Source: Hexactinellida sp. DTS-2022 (taxonomy: Eukaryota > Porifera > Hexactinellida). Taken from it: 64,000 bases of DNA. The DNA is taken from NCBI GenBank assembly GCA_028753945.1, contig JAPNXP010000012.1, positions 620,001 through 684,000 of the forward strand. The letters run 5' to 3'. Below the pieces are notes generated by a model. It saw only the letters and a program-made list of their open reading frames with translations, searched no databases and was not told the origin of the DNA. Both the position numbers and the translations under genes were made by a program. Within the stretch, counting starts at the first letter, position 1, and each line of letters starts with the position of its first letter. Positions 54,101 through 63,100 of this stretch are shown one piece after another.

Positions 54101-57100
54101 TGAAAAGAGAATTGGCGTCACCACAGCCAGTAGAGAATAAGGAATTTCTTGCTTGATTGGGGAAACTAGCAAAAGCTGAAATGATTGATGAAGTAAATCC
54201 TTTTGGGCGAAGTTTGGTTTCATAGTAAAACCATGTTTAACAGTCTTTGCAATCAAAATTTTCAGTAGAGATTGATTGGTGGCAAGATGTTCAAGTTCAA
54301 CATCATATATGACAAGCTTTTTCGCCTGTTTTGAAAATTCATCCAAAATTTGAGGTAAATTATTAGCGTAGTAACTAATACAGTGACAAGACATTTCATG
54401 CTTTATCCAAAACAAGAATATACCATAGGGGTCAATGATGAGAGGAAAGTTAGGTAAGTAGGGATTAAAAATGAGAGTTAAATTCTCTTGCACATAAGTA
54501 TCATCAGGAATTTCAGTGATATTAAGATTTAGATTGATCATTTGTAACAAAAAGTCCTTCAAATTGGCATAAGAAAATGATGTTTGGTTATTCGAGTCAT
54601 CGAACCAAGAAGACATTCTACTAAAAGCGTCATCAAAAAATATTTTTCTCAGAAATGGGGGAGTGGGCCCGAGGTAAGAGATAAGTAGAGCTGTGGCAAC
54701 ACAGTAGCATAATAGGCTTTGGCCATCATAGAGTGATTCTAATGATTGCTGCCATGAAGATTTCAAAGCCTCTGTTGACTGAAGAATCTCACACAAGGAT
54801 TGTGCTAGAGTTTTCTGTTTAACAAATTCCTCTTTCAACTGATGCTGCTGGTATACAGCTTTGTGGAATTCAGCCTCAACTTCAATCAGTTCTTTCTGTA
54901 AACTATCCAAGTCATACTCCGATACTTGTTGTTCGTCAATGAAATGCTTCTCATAAGTTAAAGTTGGTAGGTCGATTTGTGGTGTTACTTGCTGTTCATT
55001 CATATCAACAATTTCAGATTTGATTTTATATATTTCCTCTTCGAGCACACAATTCTGTCTGTATATATAATTGTACTCAGTTAAAGCAACAATATAAGCA
55101 CAGATAATACCAGCTCCTTCTGCCGCGTGTTTGGCTGATTGTACTGTGATCAAACCAGTGCCCAATTTGTGCTGTGAGGTATTCCTCGAAGTTGCGAAAT
55201 TCCTTTCTATAAATTGTATTACATCGTGGTCCAATCCAAATTTCCAGGTTATACAGGATAAAGAATCAAGGAACTTTTGGGAATCTTGCCCAATGGCTTG
55301 TTGAATACTATTCCATGTTTCCGCATATGCCCGTGGTGCAGTAGCCAGCGAACTTGTCTTTGTTGTATGTGTATGCTGGCGAGTTAATTTGGGAGGTGCT
55401 GCCGGAATTAAATTGGACTCCAGACAACTGGGTGCATCAGAGTTAACTTCAACACAAATACTCATGTCAAATTTAACGGATGAAAGTGCCCTTTGCTGTC
55501 TTTTTACTAGAAAAACCAAAGTCTCGAGCACTGGGATAACCTGTTTTGGTGGGGTGTGAAGAGATTTCACATTCTCTAAGGTAATACGAACGATTTTACT
55601 AAATGTCTGCTTCACTTCATTGTCAGCTACATTCACCAACTTCATATTTGTATCCACTTTTGCTTGAAGCTCTTCAATCCGTTTGTTCTGTCTCTTAGTT
55701 TGTTCGTCATTACTACTCTGTTTCAATTGAGTTTCATTTTCAAGCAATTTAATGATGAGTTGCTTGTCTTCCTCAAATTCCAAAAGCTCCATGATAGTTT
55801 CATCTTGAGTACGGATGGTAGCAAGGGTAGCTCGCAGTATGTTAGAATCTGAATCTGACGAGAACACTTTTATGGATTCGATCTTGCAGCTTATTTCACT
55901 AAGTTTTTCTAATAAAGATTCACATTCTGCATCCTTTTCAACAATTTCTCCCTCAATCCGCACTACTTCTTGTACAAATTTTTTATGTCTACCTTGCAAA
56001 TCTTCGCGAGCTGAGATGCATCTCTTGAGATTCTTACCTTTCCGTTCATTATTCTTCGATTCACTTATGTATATTGTAAAAAATACTTTAATAAATCTCT
56101 GAAAAGAGAACCCTCCAACCAAACTAAGCCCGCCTTTCCTTACTTTTTCGTAAACTTTAAAAAATTGTACATTATCCTCGAAGAAATGTTGAAAAAGAGA
56201 AGTTGACTTTTGGCTATCTCTCTCGCTAAATTGATCGAGTTGATCAAACGCATTTTTTGGATACGATGATATACGATCAATAAAATTCAGATCTCGATCC
56301 TGTTTGATAAAATAATGATGCATAGTAGAAAGGTGAGTAATTATTGACTCAATTGACAAAGTAGAAGGTAAAGAACTAATTTGAATGTTTGATTCAGGAC
56401 GTTTGACCAAATCAATAATATCTCCTACTATATTATCTCCACACCAGTCTTTGTAAATAGAAACATAACAGCCTTTAACTAACCCTGGAAATAATTCGAA
56501 ATTCTTCAGTAAAGGATTGTGAGTTTCGATACAAATAATTACCTTAAGGTTTTTCTGAATTTGGACAGAAAAATACTGTCTCGCATCGGTATAAGTATTA
56601 GCATACAGACGTTTGTAAGTAGGCTCGATTGAGCTGACAAGACTTTTGAACTCATCGTACGCGAAAACATGGTCAACATGTCCTGTTACTAAGTATGTAT
56701 TGAAAAGATCTCTTACGTAATGCAGTTGCAGCTGATCACTAGTAATAACGAATCCAACTGATTTAGATCCAAGTGCCGCCTGTCGAATGGCACTCTTGAT
56801 ACCATCAATAAATGACTGTTTTGTCCTCAGAATCAATTCAAGATATTCAAACCCAGCAGCGAAATAAGCGAGTCTAGAAATATCTGATAATTTCAACATA
56901 TGCCTACCAATAAATAGAATGTTGCTTTTGGGGAAACTAAGGAGAAAGTTCAGGTAATCCAACTGTTTTATATCTGAGAGCGTTAACATTGAAATGCAAG
57001 GCCGTTCAACATATTTGTCGTTATGCTGATTTTGCAGTTTGGTAACATATTTAACCAATTGGTCGAGCTGTTTTGTAGGATGTAGGATAATATTTGTATT

Positions 57101-60100
57101 TATCTCCATAGCATGAGATAATGACTGGTAAAGTGCATTACTGGTGTCTGGCTTATGTTCTTCAACTAATGTAGTGAAGTATGGAATATCCTTGAATTCA
57201 TTCTTAATATAACTTGTATTAGATTGGTCGTGTTTCCATTGTTTCTCCATAATACACTTGAATGTGTCTATGTCGGAGAGATTACATAACTGCGCGGAGT
57301 ATACCCTATTCGTTATGTAATAAAGTAGATTGAACACTTCACTCTCACCTTCTAACAGCTCATCAGCACACACTCTGAAGCCGTGAAATATAAGGGAAAG
57401 GTCTTTCCAAGAGAAATAATAATGGTTTCGACCGAGGATATCAGATGGTTGGAAAATAGCACTTACAAGTTTGTAAATAGTCTGAGAGGTTGTTGTGAGG
57501 GTGTTCAAAACATCTGGGGAATACTTACTTACACCCTCGGGCTGTGTAAGCGCATCCAGCATGTTGTATACTGTATCCTGTGTGATAGCCTCTGGATACA
57601 GTCGAATTACATTAAAATGCTGTGCCAACCTTGTGTGAGTCCAGGGTAGATAGCGATCTGAGGTCATCGCACAGATTATATCTACATCTTTCAAAGTCAA
57701 CCATTTGGTGGGGAAGTCATCTGAAAAACAGCCTTTACCTTCAATCAAGCAACGAATAAATTCCTGCACAGGTGAATTTACATTATCAATCAACTGTCCA
57801 ATGTGAAGGTCGTCAATAAAGAAGTTCAATTTGTGGTTTTTAGGAGGTCCATAAGTATCCAGGTATCTGCACTCTAATCTTGAATAGAGAGAATCATAAA
57901 GTGAGGCTACTGTAGTAGAAGGGTCAATTGCTTGATGTACCACAACTTGAGTAATATCATTGTAAGATTTTGAGTAAATTAGATTCTTAATAAGAGAAGA
58001 TTTGCCAGAGGAATGCGGTCCAATAATCATTATCGGTCTCTCTGAAGACGCACACAGGTCACTTAACATATTAACCCGGTAGAGATTGGTACACTTGACA
58101 ACAATGTCTCCATTACAAGTAATATTGTACGCAGGATACGAGTCAGAATATACCATGTGTAGTGTATCCCAGTCTCCTAAATTACTTATACAATAGTCAA
58201 ATATAGTCAGTCCGGAATCCAAGTCGGGCAAACAATCACTGAGTGAGTATAAATCACGTGTGAAATTAGCCCACCTGTATTCTTCTAGGTGAATACCAAA
58301 TGAAGAGATCAATGCAAAGAGCGCGAATCTTTCTATCAAGCTAAGGGTGACCGGTTCTGGCTGCCCAGGGCAACTGAGATAGTTCACAATAAGTTGATCA
58401 AAATAAGTAAAGTATGTTTTATACAGACTAGACATATTGAAGTCATTTACAGGTAAATACTGGGACAGATGATCACGGATAAATACACCCATAATATTCT
58501 GTAAGGCTTGAGATATAATATTCTTAAGGGACGTGGGTTGTTTCTGAAGTGATAACATTGAGAATGAATCAAATTGAACAGAATCACTGGAGAAATAAAT
58601 CAATTGGAATAAGTTCAAGTATGATAAGGAGAGAGAAGATAAATTAATAGTTTCCAAAATAAAACGGACATTATCTGGGATTGGCATACACTGACCGTTG
58701 CTTAGAGTTAGAGAAGAACCAAAAATGCAGGAAGAAAGGAATTCAAAAAGAGGTGGATCAATTACGTCATCAATTATAATCCATACTAAGCATTTAGGGT
58801 CAGTATTTGCATACCTTACAGCTTGAGATAGGATGCCATCTCTCCAACATTGTCTGTCATCTACTTTTCCAATTAAAGATAACTGTGAGTAGAGACTTTT
58901 GGGATAAATATGGTAAGTTTTGTGACGATTGTATTTAAGAATATTGTCATTAGTAATATCACCTGTGAAGTTCCTCAGACAATTTATATATACTTTGAAA
59001 GCTGTAGTTTTTCCAGTACCGGGTTTACCAAAGAAAATAAATCCGTGGTAGGTGTTAGCTGCTCTGTGAATTGCCTTGACTTGTTGCTCAAGCAGGTAAG
59101 TAGAAATAACATGCATCTCTGAGCAAACTTTAGTGAATACAGAATCGAAATTCGGGATTATCGAACTGTCATTGGGAGTAGAGCTGTAAGATGTCCCGAA
59201 CACAGTATCAACAAGCGAGAGGAACTTTGATTGTACTTCGGGTTGAAATCTTGGCACACAAGTATCCACTAGAAAAGATGCAATCATTCGCTGTTCTCTA
59301 TTAGGTACATTTGGGCTTGGAGGTTCGTCTGGTGTAATATTCAAAATGTTTCCGAAAGTCAATCGATGTGATTGTAATTGTTTCAGATTTCGAGAGTGAC
59401 TTTGTGAAGTTCTTCTTGCTCTAAATCGAAAATCAAGATCCAAGGCTGTATCAGAGTTAGCTATTGAGGAACGACGCGATCCAATCGACTTAGATTTATC
59501 AGTAGAGATATGGTTTAAGATTGAAATAAAGAAAGGAATGGTAAATCTAACATGTGAAGTCTCAGGATAGAGAATGGGCATTATATCCTTAAACCAAAGC
59601 ATTTTATCTATCAGCTGTTTTGATGCTCTAATTCCCCTCGCAAGACAGTAGAGTTTTAAAATGTAGTAATCATTGGGAGGCAGATAACTGCAGGATTTGA
59701 AATAAGGCCTAAGGTTACAAACGAGAAAATGCTCAATGTTCGTTAGAAGGATCAGAATAGAAGATTCATTTGGGATAGACTGATTTGACGCAAAGTTACG
59801 TTCGTGTAGCCGTGTAACAACCGAAGTGAATATAGAAAGGCATTCTTTGTTAATGTTATTCCAACCGTTAACGAGACCCCAATATTTGGACAAGAATGTA
59901 CCGAGAAGGAAACATGACATTGCCTTAGGGGACAAATTCTCGTGAATTCTCAACTGCATAAAATGTCTGCCATGGATACGGGAGAATTCTTTGGCAGAGT
60001 GCATGAGTTCTAAAGGTAGGTTAGTTTTGAACTGTGTATGACGCTTTTCTAAAATGGATACATAGAGGAGATGAATTGTCTTCATTGAAGAAGTTAGGAA

Positions 60101-63100
60101 TATATTAGGCGTGGCATAGCCAATATAATCGAAACCATAAGGGATAGTTGTAAAAAGGCAGCGAAGTGTGAGATTGAGGGTTTCATTGTAATCCACTATT
60201 TCGTAATTTGACTCTGCTAATTCAGGTGTTGAATGGTAGTACATCCTAACATACCTTTGCCATTCAAAATCAGATATGTCACGGGGTTTCTTTTCAGCAA
60301 GATCGTAACCAATATCTCTCAGCCATAAACCGTAGAAGACGATACATTCAAGTTTGCTTCGGTAATAGGCTTGGTTTCTAGGAAAATGAGAGCTATTTAC
60401 TAGTGACAATAATCTACCAATGTGTTGGAAAAATAGGGTAGTAGCTTCACTTAGAGCATTTTTATGAGATCGAAAATTGATGATTGCTTCCTGGAGATTC
60501 TTAGTCCAGATGGAATGGAGACTGATGAGAGCAACTTGGGTAGTCAACCGCTCCCAAGAGAACATGAAGATATCATATTCGATATTTGGCGTCTTCTTAT
60601 CACGACATTCTTTCACAAAGTCTGAAAACTCGACTTGCAGAGTTCTGCGCGTTTCTTTCATTAGATCACTAATTGTATCATACGATTCTCTACAAACTGG
60701 TATACTATGCTGGAGATATACCTCTTCACCAATCGAAGAAACGAACCCATTTATATGTTTTATTTGTTTTTCCGTATCGACTGGTATTATACTGCGGCGC
60801 CGAGGTTTCTCTTCATAAATGAACTGAATGAGTTGAGGAAAGAAGGGCTTGACATGAGGTATCATTGCAGTTGGGTTTGATTGATGCTTGAGAAAGTCTA
60901 GCAAATCGTGATCTGAAAGAAAGTATAAGAAAGGGTATGAGGCACGTATATTCTCAAGGTACTCCTCTATTGAGAATCGGCAATTCTCTAATTCCTTTAT
61001 TATACATTCAAGTTGGTCTCCAATTTGGTCATCAATACAACAACAAGCTACGATATTACTAGGCTCTTCTATCTTCTTCATTAGCTTTTTCCATCTTTTA
61101 AAAGCCGCCACAAAATTGATTTGAGCTTGATTGAAAGCGGCTGTTGGTGGGAAACCAGTTTGATTATTTTTGAATATACTATCTAACTGGAATGCAAGGG
61201 TTTGTGAGTAGATTAAATGATTAATGAATGTTTGGATTGTTTTGATGTTGGACGATAACTGTGTTGCTTCACTCAGAAAATGACTGATGTATCGTGACAT
61301 GAGAACGGAATTTAGTGAGACGTAATGGTTATCCAAAACTTCAAGCACACCCAATGCTGATTCTGTTGAGATCTGAAGCACTTGATCATAGAAATCTAAA
61401 AATACGAAAACTTGATCTTGTAACTCATTCGATATGTTCTTCAATGTTCTATCAACTTCTGATTCACCGACCGCTTTCTTACATATTTCATCAATCTCTA
61501 TACTATGCTGAACTAAATTCAACTTGAGTACATTCTCTAATGTTAGTTTTTGAGAGTTGATTGTGAAATGTTTTGAACCAAGTGACATTAGCTTGAGCCA
61601 GTGTCTGGGTTTAAATGTTGGGTCTTGAAGCTTTCTTAAAATAGGTAGCACCTCGAAATACATATTTATTGTACGTCGGATGTATCTGTATGCGTCCCAT
61701 TCAGATAACGAACTATCGAGTTCTTCAAATTCCTCGTTAAACTGAGTCATTTGTTTCTGACAATTATCAAACTGGAGAACTATCCAAGATTGCGAATTTG
61801 TATCCTTTTCAAATGCACATAAATTCTCGTATAACAAGTAGAGTTTCTTTAGTATACTAATTTCTTTACCAACCTTGTCCAGATCAGAATAATTAGAAGT
61901 AGGGATAAAATACGTAGTTTGAAGGGATGAAAGGAGCTCCTTTTTAGATAGAAATTGAGCATATTTATCAGAAAAAGTATTTAATCTTGATTTCGCTGTC
62001 TCAGCGTCGATACCTACCACACAAGGTCCCTCCGCTTCGAACTCTTTCAAAAGTTGAATAGTTTTAATCTCAAAAGTTTTCATTTCCCGCTCAATATCCC
62101 TTTCATATTTTAGGTAGTTTTGGGTTATAAAGTGATCTTGTAGCTCTCTCGCACGTTCAATAACAGTTTGCCAATTCTTACGTAAATTATTGACTTCCTC
62201 GAGATATGTTCTCTGGATAGTAACTTCATAAGAGTCTAACAGCTGGTAGCTTGCCTCAATTTGAGAAAAAGTACTCTCGATAGTGAATTCGAGATTGAAG
62301 ACATCACGAAGAAATTTCAACACAATGTCAAGGTCAATAATATTTTCAACTTTCTTATCCAAATGAGAGTGAATATTTTCTCGCTTCATTATAGCATCTT
62401 TGAGTTGAAATTCGAAGTTTTCGAGTAGGTACGAACTAAATTTATCTTTCCACATTTGAATGAGGAGGGAAAGTGACATTTCAAGTGGAGCTAAAGACAC
62501 TTTAAGAATGCCCAAATTGAAGGCAGGTACTAAATTTCGCAAAAAAATTAGAATATCGAATAGAGAGTGGACTATATTTGTAGATAAGTTGAGGTATTCA
62601 GAATGAGAGCGTATCTGTTCATAGGTTTGAAATAGCTCTCCACGCCGAATCGAGTCAAAATTGGAGAAAAAGTTGAAAATGCAACGTAGAGGATTTACCA
62701 ATTCAATCAAGTTAGATTTAATTGCTGTTCTAATATTATTTGCTTCTGCAAGTAACTTTTCATTATGCACTGAAGATAATTCTCGTGATTCAAACACACA
62801 ACTCGAGCTGAATAAAGACGAGAAAACACTGACCAGTTGATCAAAACAAGCAAGAATTGTATCTGAAATTGACTCATACGAAGGAACAGATAACACGAAT
62901 GGGACCTCAAAAATAACTTCACATGAAATACGAAGTTTGTGTTTCGTAAAAGACTTCACAACCTCATTGAAATCTGATGAAGTAACGAAAGTGTGTAAGT
63001 TAGCTAAGCTAAGTGAAGATTCTGAATGAAGTTTGGATAATTGTTTTTCTAAAAAATCTTCCTTGTTTCCTTTGCATAAAGTGAAGTTGATAAGACTGAG